Shown piece after piece: positions 1 to 12,474 of a stretch of DNA of 64,000 nucleotides. Numbering within the stretch: position 1 is the stretch's first letter; the number at the start of each line of letters is the position of its first letter. The notes beneath the pieces were generated by a model, which had not been told where the DNA came from, searched no databases, and saw only the letters and a list, made by a program, of their open reading frames with translations. The stretch lies in assembly GCF_016545825.1 (NCBI RefSeq), contig NC_052615.1, positions 34,683,516 through 34,747,515 on the forward strand, in the 5' to 3' direction. The position numbers were made by a program, and so were the translations under genes. This stretch comes from Eucalyptus grandis (taxonomy: Eukaryota; Streptophyta; Magnoliopsida; Myrtales; Myrtaceae).

Positions 1-873
1 ATCGCGCCGCTGAGGAGGCTGAGCGGCGCCGGGTCTCTTTCCTCGTCGGCGAGGATCCCGGAGGAGGAATGCGGATCGCCGGCGCTCGGAGGATGCGCCG
101 ACGGCGTGGGGCGCTCCGGGGCGTGGCCGGGGATCGGGATCCCGCTGGAGGAGCTGGGGGTCTTTGGCGGCGGGATCGGAGGCGGAAGCGACTTCGGCGG
201 TGACGGCTCCGATCGCTTCGGCAGCAACGGCGGCTATGGCGGTGGGTATGGCGACCGGCGGAGCATCGGCGATCACTACCAGGAGATGCTGAAGTCGAGC
301 CCCGGGGATTCTCTGTTGCTGAGGAACTACGGCAAGTACTTGCACGAGGTACTTTTGAGAACTGAAAGATCTCGCCGATTCGCTGTTAGCGCCGGCGCCT
401 CTTGAGCTCCATCCACAGTATCTAACGATCGTTAACCATTCTCTCTCTGCTTTCTTCTTTTTCCTGTTAAAAGGTGGAGGGAGACGCAGCGAGAGCGGAG
501 GAGTACTACGGGAGAGCGATTCTCGCGAGTCCCGGTGACGGAGAAGTGCTGTCGCTGTACGGGAAGCTGATCTGGGAGACGCAGGGAGACGAGGGCAGAG
601 CCAAATCTTACTTCGACCAAGCCGTTCTCGCGTCACCGGACGACAGGTACTCCCACCCGACGAATCTCAAAACTTTTCTTCCTGCTCTCGCGATGATGCA
701 TCGTCCATCGAAATTTACTGATCTGATCTCGGTTGGCGCGCGCTTGTGGATGATCATGCAGCACGGTGCTGGGGTCGTACGCGCGATTCTTGTGGGAATC
801 GGAGGAGGAGGAAGATGACGACGATGGTGCGGAGGAAGCCGCGAAGTTGCCGGCGATGGTGGCCGCTTTTTAG
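1..873 (+). CDS. TPR-like protein, 3' part (5' end off the window)
   Basis: The frame is open from base 1 and has no convincing ATG, so the gene begins left of the window. Exons read 1-348, 474-646 and 762-873 (stop TAG 871-873), all with GT-AG introns that keep the frame. The first visible part is glycine-rich. Then come three repeated units of about 35 residues, each built as an S-P-x-D/G motif followed by a helix with L-x-x-Y-x-K/R-x-L/F: YQEMLKSSPGDSLLLRNYGK, AEEYYGRAILASPGDGEVLS and the unit beginning SYFDQAVLASPDD that runs into the last exon. The protein ends in an acidic run (EEEEDDDD) and a short tail. This is the layout of a plant family of small tetratricopeptide-like proteins of unknown biochemical role. 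TPR helices normally bind partner proteins; the partner cannot be read from sequence. Confidence 0.85.
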
Positions 874-3049
874 CGCGAATCCCCGAGCCGGACGACCGAC
901 CGGATTTTGAAAAAAGACCGAGCTGGATTCAACGTCGACTGCAGAGCAAGAATATGTTTCTTGGATGGTAACCCGAGTTTTTTGCGGAATTTAATCTTCC
1001 ATAATAAAGATAATCTGACAAGAATAAAACCAAAGCAGAGCCTGAGTAATAAAGGTCTGGTGGCGATCATGATCTGTATATTGTAATGACTATGATCTCC
1101 GGTTTGCAGCCTGTACGGCAAAAAACGCTAATCCCTGTCGTCGTCGTCGTCTGTGGTTTGTGCCTTATCTGATGGCGGTTTCGTGTTCTCAAATGTAAAT
1201 TTCGAACTGATAATATAGCTTGTTTGGATTTAATCATGATGGTACGAATTGAAAAGGGCTTTTTGCTCGGTTGCCCTCGAATGTATAAATTACTCCGGGA
1301 TCACGATGCTTTCTTTGAATCGATCCAGTGTGTCATATGGGATGTAAACCCAAATCTTTAATTCGTTTTCTTGACAGGTCGGGTGGTTCGTGAGTTTCTT
1401 GAATTTTTCATTCCAGATTTGAATGGGTTACGGAAATAAAGCCTTATCTGGATTTGGGATAAAGGAGGTTAGAGATAGACCCATTTCGGTAAACATAATG
1501 AAATATACACAGAAAATAAATTATCTAAAAGTATTTTTCTAAAAAATTGCATTGATTGAATCGCTTATAAAATAAATGAATGAAAAATATTTTCATATTC
1601 TATAAAGATTTAGACATAAATTATTGTCAATAATGATAATATTTTTTATTGATTAATTATTTTAAACGATGTAAATTATATTTTTAAAAAAAGTTTCTCA
1701 AATTAATCATTTTTAATGAAAAAAGGGAGTACAAAACTAAGGAATGTGAAAAGTAAGGAAGAAGACAGCATTGGGGTGAACTTAATTTTAGAGGATGTGG
1801 ACTGGTTAGTTAGTTCCTTCGTCGACGTTGATTTTCTGGTAACCTTAAGAAATTGGTATAAAACGATAATTCAAGTTTCTTTCTCAAAATTATTTTAATT
1901 GGTGAGCTTAACAAATTTTAAGAAGACAACAACGTGCTGAAAATCAGGCTGTTTCTGCCTTACAATGTTACAATTTTCCTGATGAATAATTCCTTTTTTT
2001 CTTAAAATATATTTTTCCAAAATACAAGGCAATTCATCAACTAAAAAAAATTCATTGAATTTTCTCTCACAAAACTCGAAATAAACACAGGTCGGTTGAT
2101 TGTAGTGAAGGAGTTGAGATGGTTTAATTTAGTGGGCATGGATTTTAATGAGTTGAATTGAATATAGATCAATTTGAATATAAATGTTTACTTATATTTA
2201 ATAGGATCGATCTGTTTTCCGCTTGCTCCAAACTTGACTCGACTCATCCTTTTGATGCTTCTATTTCTATCACATGTACTTTTGAAGTTACTTGGTTATA
2301 TAGAGTTATGTTGACTAGTGAAGTGCTTAAATTACAAGATGGCAATACTTGTATGTCAATAATATATATGATAAGTTGATAAATTACTTCATGTCCCTAT
2401 TCATATCCCGACCTTCAAAACCGTCAACATAGGTAGTCTTGTCCATCAGTGCAACACTCACCCATGTCTCCATATTGCTCATGCACCACGAGAAGTCCTA
2501 GTCCACGAACCGACCCGACCCGACCCGATCACCGAGCTTCCTCGTCTACCTGGTGAGTCGGTCCATGTAGTTGCCTATTTTAGAGGCAATAATTTAAGAA
2601 GAAAAATTGCTAAGCATTGAGCCCAGGTCGCGCCGGGTTGGATGTTTTTAAACCGACCCCCAAATCCAACCCGACAGGGCTCGTTTAACGTGCCTGGACA
2701 TGAATAAATGCTTTCATTGGACGGTCGTCATTTCAAACGGAGCTTAATGCCAACGGGGTTTTATTTTATTTTTATTTTTTCGGGGTTCGTAATGTCAACG
2801 AAATTAAACGGTCTGCTTCCTTGTGTTATAGCGTTGCTTTATCTTCAAGAAATGGGAACATTAAACATTGAGAAATACACGGAAGATAAAACGTTGGATT
2901 TAATATCACATTGTCGGCAAAAGAAAATGTTTCTTGCACGTGGTTTGCCAATCCAGGCACACGTAATTAATTAGAATCGGCTAACCATTAGAATTTGGAA
3001 CTCCATGATATATTTATTACTGGGAACAAGCAAGTCAGCTTCAAAAACG
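874..3049. other. AT-rich intergenic region, no supported gene
   Basis: Holds the 3' flank of the TPR gene and then AT-rich spacer. Short open frames here show no recognisable domain or codon bias. The stretch 1500-1710 resembles the AT-rich MITE-like family also seen near 25810-26080 and 53060-53225. A short tandem run of the GACCC unit lies near 2510-2530. Confidence 0.7.
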
Positions 3050-3685
3050 ATGTAAATTGTTGATTTAAACTATTTAATCTGATCAATTTAATTCTAAATT
3101 TTTACATTTATACCAATTAAGTTAATTTGATCAATTTTTACTCAAAAATTGATGACATAAACGTTAATCATTTTACGTGATACGAATGATATTGTATTGG
3201 CACTCGCCCCGTGATGGGCGAGTTGGTTCAGGCGTATGTTGGCCACACCATTGGCCAAGGTTCGATTCCCCAGCTCATCACGTTGCGTGACTTAAGTGGG
3301 GTGCTGTGAGAAATGGGTTCCCACACTAGTGCCCCCTGGGTTTATGTTGTACGGCAGTTCCCAGGTACCAAAAAAAAAAAAAATGACATTGAACTAGCCA
3401 AATTCATAGTTTTTTTTTTTTTTTTTTTTTTTTTGTGGTCGATGAGGGTCATCAATGACCCTCACCCAGGCCATTGCTAGGCACAAGCAAGAATTGCCAA
3501 ACCCTCAGTAGAGGCTACAAGGGTGGTTCTTGCCTAGGTCATAAGGGTTGTGCCCTCGTTAAATCGTGTTACGTAAAACGACTAACATCAATGTCAACGA
3601 TTTATGACTAATCAATTGGCACAAATCTAAAATATTTACGATTAAATTGGTCTAATTAAATGGTTTATGCCTAAATTAATACCAA
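3050..3685. mobile_element. Degenerate TIR element with long imperfect inverted arms
   Basis: The left arm (about 3050-3180) matches the reverse complement of the right arm (about 3560-3685) over more than 100 bases with many mismatches. Shared blocks include the pairs near 3064-3120 and 3600-3670, and the TTTTACGTGATACG-like segment at 3171-3184 against CGTGTTACGTAAAACG near 3566-3581. Between the arms lie a SINE and, after a long T run (about 3412-3434), a GC-rich core with GAGGGTC palindromes (3436-3560). No transposase frame is visible, so it is non-autonomous. MULE-like origin is a guess. Confidence 0.6.
3195..3382 (+). mobile_element. tRNA-derived SINE
   Basis: An RNA polymerase III internal promoter is present: the A box TGGGCGAGTTGG at 3215-3226 (11 of 12 to the consensus) and a perfect B box GGTTCGATTCC at 3259-3269, about 33 bases apart. 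The body runs on about 100 bases past the B box and ends in GGTACC plus an A tail (3369-3382). Flanking near-repeats ATGATATTG (3186-3194) and ATGACATTG (3383-3391) match 8 of 9 and look like a target-site duplication. It is not a functional tRNA gene because no cloverleaf closes around the boxes. Confidence 0.8.
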
Positions 3686-4562
3686 TGGAATAAATTTATA
3701 ACTTTTTTGCTACTTTTCATTCGTTGTCAGCGTTATTTACAAGTCTTTGTCACTTTCCTTTCAATTGAATGTACCATATAACAAGTTTTCTTTTCTTTTC
3801 ACATAATGACACGGAAATGCAAGTGGGGAAGGAAAAAGTTTTCAAGTTTGTGGGAAGAGAGATAATTAAATATTTGGATGATGGTAAGATGATACGCGTT
3901 TGCATCTAGTTGTTGGAAGATAAGTTACTTATGAGATTAGTTGACCATTGCCCCAACTATTTAAATTACGAGTTATAACATATCATAGTATTATAATACA
4001 ATTGATTCTATCAGAACCTTCATATGTCTTTGTAGATATCTAGATTCAATCCTCCCTTACGAATTATAAATTGTCACTTAAGAGAAAGTATTGACGTTTG
4101 ATTACATTAGCATTGTCGATAGATCATCGTAAGGGAACTGCATATTACGGTTGCTTTTGTAACTTTCATCACAATGAAGATTTATACATATCATTGAGCA
4201 ATAAAAATGCATATATAACTTGATTTATTTTCACCTCCAAAATAGAAAAATATTTGCCCGCAATTATATATATATAGGCATTCAATGCGTATTAAGCACC
4301 ATACATAAACACAAAACTTATGGTTGGGCTTGGCCCAAGGACGGCCCATCTGATGAGGTCGCCGTCTTGAAATTGAATCAGAAAAGGAAATAAAAATACT
4401 TTTCTTCTTCGCCAAAACGGTCTTCAACTTTATCAAATTTCCGATTTTCGCCCCTCCTTCTTCTCCCTCCAAAATCGCACCACCTAGGGTTACCAGACAT
4501 CCCTTTCCTCGCGTCCGAGACGCAGCACATTCCTGTCCGATTCCGGCGCCGGTCCGAGGACG
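3686..4562. other. Intergenic; promoter side of the RBM34-like gene
   Basis: AT-rich spacer up to about 4300, with a short TA repeat at 4267-4275. The last 120 bases are pyrimidine-rich and GC-richer, as expected for the 5' leader of the gene starting at 4563. Antisense frames across the start of that gene are shadows of its coding sequence. Confidence 0.6.
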
Positions 4563-7500
4563 ATGGGGAAGAAGAAGCCCAAGGAACCGGAGAACCCTCT
4601 CCAGAAAGACGCCGTCTTGGCTCCGCCGGACGTGTTCAAATCCATTTTCGGAGAAATCCCGGAGCAAAACTTCGCCGGCTCCATCTTCTCCGCTGACAAC
4701 CCCTTCAAGAGGAAGCACCAGGAATTGGGACAGCCTTTCGGCGCTTCCGTCGACGGTGACGAAGACGGGGAGTCCGCGAGGGTCGAGAAGAAGAAGAAGA
4801 AGAAGAGGAAGGTGGAGGAAGAGCCGGAGCTAGAACAAGAACCCGAGAAGAGCTTGTCCGAGGACAAGAAGCCGAAAGAATCGGAGAAGGAATCCAGGAA
4901 GTCCAAGAAAGGTGCTTCCGAGGTGGGCTCTGGTTCGGACGTTGATTCTGAAACGGAGATATCGAAGAAGGTGAAATTGGGCAGTCAAGCTGGTGGCTTG
5001 GCGGATGAGAACGGGGAAGGCGAGGAATCGGATGTGAAGGAGAAGGAGAAGAGGAAAAAGAGGAAGAGAGATGAGCTCGAGAGGGTCTACGAATCTAAGA
5101 AGTATGGGGAAGCAGAAGAGGGAGAAGCGAACGGTCCAGTTGGAGAGAAGGTCGTGGGGAAGAAGAGGAAGAAAGCCGATGACCCGGCGGATGCGTTGGC
5201 TTCGAAAGATGGATACGATGATGAGAGCAAGCTGTTGAGAACTGTGTTTGTTGGGAACTTGCCTCTGAAAATAAAAAAGAAGGCTTTGGTGAAGGAATTT
5301 AGCAAGTTTGGAGAGGTAGAATCGGTGAGGATCCGGTCCGTGCCGATCCTGGATGTGAGTGTGCTCTTGTGGACACCTTATGCTTAACATGCTGCTTAGA
5401 TTGTTCTTCTTTGTCTGATGAATGCCGATCTGTGTTTTTCCAGACCAAAATACCGAGGAAGGGAGCTATATTGAAGAAGAAGATCAATGACGCCATTGAC
5501 TGGTATGATAACATTGTGAATATCTTCAAGTTTTTTTGTTTTCCTTTTCTTCTGTTTACGAGCATACTATAATCGTTCCAAAGTATGTATACCATATTGA
5601 CTCCTCCACTTAATTTTGTGTCACTTATCTCTCAGTTTCCTTGATGATAAAATGGCATTGTGTGAACATCTTTATGTTGTTTCTCAATTATATTTTTACT
5701 CTACATTGGTGATGTGGAGAGTTTGGATGGATTCCTAAACTAGATGGCTTCTTGTTCTACATGTTGTTTGTTTGAAATTACAGCCAGTCCTTCATCAAAT
5801 GGATGGCTTCTGTTTAATTTGGTGCATTGTTCTGTAAAATTTTTATATTTATGGCAATGTACTTTTATTGCAGTGTTAATGCTTACGTCGTTTTCAAGAC
5901 AGAAGAGTCAGCTCTTGCTTCTTTGGCCCATAACATGACAGAGGTAAGTCTACCTTCAAACAATTTATATTTTTGGGGGTGGGATGGAAAACAGATTGGT
6001 CTATCAGCACCAGCATGATTGGCGTCAAAGGGTCAACTTGTAGGAAATATCTTTTTACATACCTGAAAAAGAGGCTTTGCTTACGTCTTTGAAATTATTG
6101 TAGGTTGGAGGAAACCACATCCGAGTGGACAGAGCCTGTCCTCCTCGCAAGAAATTGAAGGGAGAGACTTCTCCAATTTATGACAACAAGAGGACAGTTT
6201 TTGTGGGTAATCTCCCATTTGATGTAAAGGTAATGATCTCATGCTTATGCCTGAATGTGGGAAGCTTCACAAATAGTGGTTGCTGTAGCTGTTACTTTGT
6301 AGATATATGAATACGTTTTCCCTATATTCTGCAGGATGAAGAACTCTATCGGTTATTTTCTAACATCAACAATATGGGGTCCGGCATTGAAGCTGTTCGG
6401 GTTATCAGAGATCCTCATACAAGTGTGGGAAAGGGTATTGCTTATGTCTTGTTTAAGACGAGGGTAAGTTTCTTGTGTTATTCCTTTTTGGTTGATATTG
6501 TGTCGTAATTTTGGCCTATTATCAGATAGCACTCATCTGGGAAAATGGGGTCCCGTTTTTTATGTCTTGTAGTTTTCTTCTCTACCTCAAATGCACTGTG
6601 GTTTTATTTTAAATCTTTTCTAGCATCATTTGTAGTTTTTTTGTTTGAAATGTTATTTGGTTAGATCGATGATGTTAATTGTATCCAATGACTATCTTAT
6701 AATGTTTTTTTGGCTGAAGAATGTGCTGTCTTTTCAGTATCTACTTGTTTATTCCCCAGTATCCTGAAGTCCTGATAACATACAAATTGTTGATAGCTTA
6801 ATGCGACAGCATCGTTGATTGGGCAGGCTCTAAAGCTAGTAGAAATGCTGTATTGTGTTGTCAATCGTTAATGTGATGTAAGATTTAACAAGGTTATGGC
6901 CGCTAAGAGGGTATATTGACCCGACCCATACCTCCTTGCAAAGACCAAGCAAATAGTCTTTTGTTGGCTGAAGTAGTGGAAACTATCTTATTGAGTTTGG
7001 ATGCTAGAAGGGTAGAAACCCAAATAGAATGTTGAAGATGCCAAAACCACCAAATTCTTCACAGTTTTCTATTGTTGTCTTTGTAGTATTGCCACTCATC
7101 TTAAGTGTGCTTCTGCCTTGTAGGATGCTGCAAATCTGGTTGCCAAGAAGCGAAATATGAAGCTTCGAGATCGGGAATTAAGACTCTCCCATGCCAAGCC
7201 AAATTTGACCCCGTCTAAGAGAACTGACCATTCATCCGCAGTTGATGCGAATCACCCTGCGAAGAAGCTTGCTGGGGATTCAAGGACCCCAAATGGAGTT
7301 AACAGAGCAAGTACGAAATTTTCAACCTCTTACCAGGGATTACAGGCAAGCAAAGGTACCTCCGTGAAGAAATTCGCTAAAGGAATACGAACACTGAAGC
7401 CCAAGAAGGAGATCACGAAGAAGGAACCGGTCGCAGAAGGAAGGTGGAAGAAAAGACCAGCAGTGGCCGAGAGGAAGGCGAGGCAAGTGGCAAAGAATGA

Positions 7501-7600
7501 AATTGGTGCTTCTGAGCATACTGCAAAGAAACGGAAGATGGATAGCAGGACTCCCGAGATCTCGCACCAGAAGAACAAGAAGTTCAAGAAATCGCACTGA
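4563..7600 (+). CDS. RBM34/Nop12-like nucleolar RNA-binding protein
   Basis: Six exons give a 550-residue protein: 4563-5354, 5444-5502, 5874-5943, 6104-6229, 6335-6463 and 7124-7600 (TGA 7598-7600). The ATG at 4563 opens an uninterrupted first exon. The first 220 residues are lysine- and glutamate-rich with nuclear/nucleolar-type basic runs. Two RRM domains follow: RRM1 from about residue 226 (RNP2 VFVGNL at 228-233) and RRM2 from about 337 (VFVGNLPF). RNP1-like segments are NAYVVFK in RRM1 and KGIAYVLFK in RRM2. The tail after residue 420 is again Lys/Arg-rich. Two RRMs between basic arms is the layout of human RBM34 and yeast Nop12, which act in pre-60S/5.8S rRNA maturation; nucleolar ribosome biogenesis is therefore inferred. 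Identity to the family is firm, exact orthology less so. Confidence 0.92.
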
Positions 7601-8763
7601 ATTCCTCCAAAATAATTAGTTTACTGGCTCCCCCCCCAAAAAGAAAAAAAAAGAAAAAAAAAACGTAAAGGTTGTACCTTTCTCGGTTTGTATAACAGTT
7701 TGTATTCTTTCTTTCTTTGGCAAAATTATATTTACAGTGGGTAGCACGGTCGTTTGGCTGGACTCATCTTTCAGTTTATGTCGTTGAACAAAGATCATCA
7801 GCATTCTCTTCATTGTTGGCAGGAGAATTAGAGGCGGATCATCGAATGAAATTAGAGCTCGTTTGCATCCTACTGTTTCGATATCGATCTACATCGATCG
7901 ACTCTGAAGCATGGCGAGGTTAGCGAGGGTGCATCTTGATTTGTAAGGGACCCATCTCAACCGATGGCCAATAACTTCACCAATTAGGTGTAACTAATAC
8001 TATGCTCACCACTCAAAAAGAGAGTGTTACCTCATAACTGCAGGTGGTCATTTGATTTTTTGTTCCTCCTATAGTAAATGGTTGCCTTGTCTTAGAAGTA
8101 ATTCCCACCTAACAACAACCGGATCACGTGATGTCCCGCAGCCTCGCGTAAGCACTCTAGAATCTTTTCCTTCCAGATAATACGGCATTCGAGAATATGT
8201 AGAATCAATAATCATTTAAATGACAATGTTGCAACACCTGCTCAAGGTTACCAAGAGATCTTGCGCATCCTCACGCCGATGCAATGATAATAACACGTTG
8301 CCTCTTTTTCAGGCTGCAAATTAGCATTTGGTCATTTGATAAGGGAAGTGCCGATAAAATTAAATGCGGGATTGAGATTATCTAACGCACAAGCTACAAA
8401 TCATCCAGTTTAACATAAATATACAAGAGTCGGCCTTATCTTCCAGCATCAGTCTAGAACATTATGAGGATCCTTATGGTATCAAGATGTCTTTATGAAA
8501 GGACACACAGTTTGCTCCAAGCCAGAAATGCCGAATCAGCTTTTACAACCCCCCCAGCCCCCTGTCAACCATTATAACCGACGTCACCCTGTGGCTGTGG
8601 CTGAGTCGAAGATCGCGTCATGCTTTTCCTGATTGTTTAAAGCGGCTGCAGATTTCAACCTTGTCAAGGCACAGAAATAGCAACAGCCGTACTTGGATGG
8701 TGGTTATATGTACAGTGGAGGTGGAGCGAGACAGCTAGCCTTGGGAGCTTAAGCCAGCAATTA
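7601..8763. other. Convergent 3' flanks of two genes
   Basis: Lies between the ends of the RBM34-like gene (+) and the VTT gene (-), so it should contain both 3' UTRs. A run of C then A-rich sequence (7630-7662) follows the first stop codon. I see no coding or RNA gene signal. Confidence 0.6.
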
Positions 8764-11023
8764 CTATGATTCGCTCTTGCCTATCAGCGTGGGGGTAATT
8801 GAGAGGACTCCAATGAAGAAGAGTGTAGCAATTGATTGGAAATCATAGAGATCCCCAACGGATCGCAGATCTCCTATAGCAATCCCAGCCTGAGAAAAGA
8901 GGGAAACCATGAGTCTTGCAATACATTGTTCTCTTTTTGACCAAAGTGACTATTTATGTTGAAGATAGCTGGTTTTCTTGCTTTTTTATTTTTTTTTTCA
9001 CTTGAAGCATCATGGCAACACTAACATGAGTCTGACTATATATCCATGTGCACTTATTAATAAGCACTTATTATGCAGATTATTTGTCAACAATTGTAGT
9101 TATTCCCTCAAAATGCAGGCCGTCTCTTAAACAGTAATGTGGCAGTTAATAAGCATACCCGGACGGTAACATAAGCAGCAGGTATGAGCCCAATGACCGT
9201 CGCCAGTAAGAAAGTGTGGTAAGGTACATCAACTATGGGGGAAGCAAAATTTATGAATGTGTTGGGCAAGGTTGGTGTAACCCTCAAGAATAGCATGTAG
9301 TTCAATAGCCGCTCTTTTCTCTTTGCCACCTGCAATTGAAAAGGAAACAAAATTGGTCGAATTTGTAAATGTGCATAATTGAAGACACATGGACTTGCTT
9401 GGTCCATAACCAGAACTAAGTAAATCCATGAAATCTTTGCAACTAACCTGAGCTTGGAAAAAAAGCAGCTTATCAGGCCATAGAGAGAAGATAATGGGCC
9501 GTCCAATCAGTTTAGATAGGAAATAGCATGAAGAAGCTCCTGCAGTGGCAGTGAAGACGACAAGAGCTACACCTTTGAAAACACCAAACAGAGCTCCAGC
9601 AAGTAAAGACATGAAAACCGTTCCCGGAATCATGAAAGTCTGCATGAATATGTAGACCATGCAGTAACCAACAAGGACCTGCAGCGTATAGTCACTTGTG
9701 TAGCCCTCAAGATTGTCTCTGCAGAAATGAATGCCCAACTCATAAGACTTGAGACTCATACCCATTAACATTGCACTATTATTTTGAAGAGGCAATAATG
9801 GAAGGCAGAGTCAGAGGAGTTGGTCATGAAAAAGTACAAGCAAGGAGCAAACATGATATGTAAACAAGCAGCTTATTTACTGAAGAGCATGTTGTTTTTT
9901 TCTCGATGGATCTTTTTGCCAAAGCTCATTCTCAAAAAAAGAAAAAAAAAAAAAGCACATTAGCAGACTCAAGATACTCCAATCCAACTCAGTGAATCTG
10001 ACATCAATAGGCGACACGCTCTCAACATGAATCTCCTGCTCGAGGAATTTTGAATGTTGTGTCTTTCTGTTTGTGAACTGAAAGTGGAGATTCTCAGGTC
10101 GAATGAACTTCCAAGGGAAAAAATCATACAAATCGAGTTACTTTATCATAAATCCTGAAAGGAACTTTCTGTGATCGAAAAATAAGTGAATCACAAGAGT
10201 TCTAGAAAGCGAGCAGATTAACAGACGGGTCGATGAGCTAAATGCTGCATGCAAAGCCATTACCTCCACACACCCAATGGTCAAGACAAGAGAAACTAAC
10301 AGCTAAGCAAAATGCATTAAATTAAGATTACAGGTTCACTCCCAGAGTACCCAATTACAAACCAAGAAGATGAAAACAAACGGCAGCGAAACCAAAGGAA
10401 TTCCATACCTATCATCTTCATCGAACAATTTGGCACTAACGTCTGAGGGTGTTAACGGATCAAAAACTCAAATTTATTTGGTAGCAGAAAAATGGTTAAA
10501 CTGTCTATCAAAGCTATATTAATACGTGCGAAAAAGGAACATTAACCTAAACACCGACCAGATTGCACGAATCATCGAGTAAAAAAATAGCCTAATCGAT
10601 AATACAAATAGTACCGCCACAAGAATCTCATCCCAGAAATCAAATTACATTACTTCGATCTCGGCGCGTGTAGCTCAAACCATAATCTCACCAACCCACG
10701 CAAACTCAGATTAAGGACTCCCATCGAATCAAAAGACAAGAACTTTAACCTCCAAACGAAGGAAACAAAAATTCCCAGATCGTCCCAAAGCCCTAGAGAA
10801 AAAGGGGGTCAATCGGAAAAACACGTTACCGGAGAATCTGGAGATCCTCGAGGCTGCGGGGCAACCGGAGGAAGCTGTAGTCCGAGGCGGGCATGGTGAG
10901 GTACACGCCGGCGAGCCCGAGGGCGAACCCGGCGACGACCAGGGCCGCCATTGCCACCTCCCAGGAGCTCAGCGGGAACTTGGAGGAACCCACCTTCACC
11001 TTCGCGCCCGCGTCCGTGTCCAT
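8764..11023 (-). CDS. VTT-domain (TVP38/TMEM64, DedA-like) membrane protein
   Basis: Four exons on the minus strand, in order 10830-11023, 9448-9718, 9159-9329 and 8764-8889, encode 253 residues. The start at 11023 gives a short hydrophilic N-terminus followed by a first membrane segment (about residues 21-44). The VTT core covers about residues 75-235. It includes the re-entrant-type motif FMIPGTVFMSLLAGALFG (93-110), a second hydrophobic stretch rich in Gly/Ala, and the paired motif LRVTPTLPNTFIN in exon 3, followed by further membrane helices and PTLIGKSES at the C-terminus. The plant family is often called SNARE-associated Golgi protein. Related VTT proteins (TMEM41B, VMP1) are lipid scramblases of the secretory pathway, so a role in lipid movement at ER/Golgi membranes is plausible but inferred. 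Intron 1 is about 1.1 kb. The 5' leader carries a (GCC)n run near 11025-11041. Confidence 0.93.
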
Positions 11024-11317
11024 CGCCGCCGCCGCCGCCGCGCCTCCCTCTCTCTCCCCCGTAAAGGTCGGAACTTTCCTCCCCTTTCCCTCGTTTTCTC
11101 TCGGTTCTCCTCCGTTTTCCGGGAAAGGGAGGGGGGAGAGAAAATGGGTAGGCGCGAGAACGAGATTCGCTCCTTCTGCTTTTGCTTCCGGGATACCTCT
11201 TCCTCTCTCGCTCTGGGGATCTAATTATGGAGAGAGAGAGAGAGAGGGAGGAAGAGGGGAGGAATATTCGCTGGCGATGTGCAGAGACGGGAAGAAGACA
11301 AGATATTCCGTTAATTA

Positions 11318-12471
11318 GGGCCCGTTTGTTTGTATTCTTTTTTTGTTTCTAAACACTTTTCTTTTTTTGTTCCTGGGAACAAAAAGGAACAGAAACGCAT
11401 TTGGAAGCGTTTCTGTTCTTTTTTTTTTGCTCTTTGCTTCAACAAAAAAAGAAACAAGAAACACAAATTTTGTGTTTTGCTTTTAACACAAATCGAAACA
11501 AAAAGGAACAAAAGGGAACATGTCTCCTCGAAGCCTCTCCTCGTGCAAGCGTACCGTCGTCTTCTCCTAGGCGCCTCCCACTCTCCGTGCGGCGGCCAAG
11601 CCTCGCCTCTCTCGAGACCATCCTGGCTTCTCCATCGTCGTCCTCTCCGACGCCGCTGGCCCGCGACGTCTCCACTTGCGGCGGTGACGGAGCCGGGTCG
11701 CGGTCGCTAGGCGGCGGCGGCGGCTGCGGTGCGGGGCTCCTGGCCGTGGGGTCTCGAGCGGACGCCTAGGAGCGGAGCGGCGGGACGGCCTGGTCGAGTC
11801 GTGGGCGGCGCGGGGTCGACGATCGAGCGGATCTCGAAGTCGTGGGTCATGGCGCTAAGTGAGATCGATGCGCGGTGGCCAACGGAGGCTCGAGACCCGC
11901 AGATGCGTCGATCGGGCGTGAGGCGGAGGGGCGGTCGCCGTGCGGTGGCGGCGAGGAGGCGTCAAGCGCGGCGCCGATGCGGTGGAGGGAGACGACGGTG
12001 TGGCTGGGGTCACCGTCGGCCCGCGGCCGACCTCACGCCCGCGGGCGAGCTCGATCTCGCCCCCGGATCCGGCGAGGCCGAGCCTCGCCCGGCACGCGAC
12101 GCCGAGCATCGCCGGGGTCGGCGACGCCGAGCCTCGCGTGGCCGGGCGAGGCCGCCGCCCTCGTCGGCCGATCGCCGGCCATGGCCAAGCCTCGGCCACC
12201 CAAAAAGTAGAAAAAAGGAAAAAGGAAAAAGAAAAAGAAAAAAGAAAAAAAGGAAAAATAAGAAAGAAAATAAAAAATAAAAATAAAATATTAACAAATT
12301 AAAAGAAATAAAAAAATTATACAAACTTACCAAACGTGTTTCTATTCTTATTATATTTCTAGAACAAGTTTACCAAACACGTTTTTGTTCGAAATTGTTC
12401 TAAGAATGTAAACACTTTTTTTTTATTTCTGCTCTCAAAATTTTTAAACGAAACGCAAAACAAACGCACCC
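11318..12471. mobile_element. PIF/Harbinger-like non-autonomous element, copy 1
   Basis: Starts GGGCCCGTTTGTTTG and ends CAAACGCACCC, which are imperfect terminal inverted repeats. The element is bounded by TTA at 11315-11317 and 12472-12474, the 3-bp target site typical of PIF/Harbinger. The body has T-rich arms with the palindrome GTTCCTGGGAAC (near 11370), a GC-rich core with repeated GGCGAGG/GCCTCGCC motifs (about 11560-12200), then an A-rich run. Long open frames in the core run on both strands without any domain and come from the GC bias. No transposase is seen. Confidence 0.8.
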
Positions 12472-12474
12472 TTA

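Noticed and set aside
3215..3269. Possible tRNA gene (A and B boxes)
   Set aside because: No acceptor or anticodon stem forms, and the unit continues to a poly-A tail with flanking repeats, so it is a SINE.
4191..5390. Minus-strand frames of 138-186 codons over RBM34 exon 1
   Set aside because: Antisense to a lysine/glutamate-rich exon; the Phe/Leu/Ser composition is what that predicts.
10893..11318. 141-codon plus-strand frame over the VTT gene start
   Set aside because: Shadow of VTT exon 1 and its GC-rich leader.
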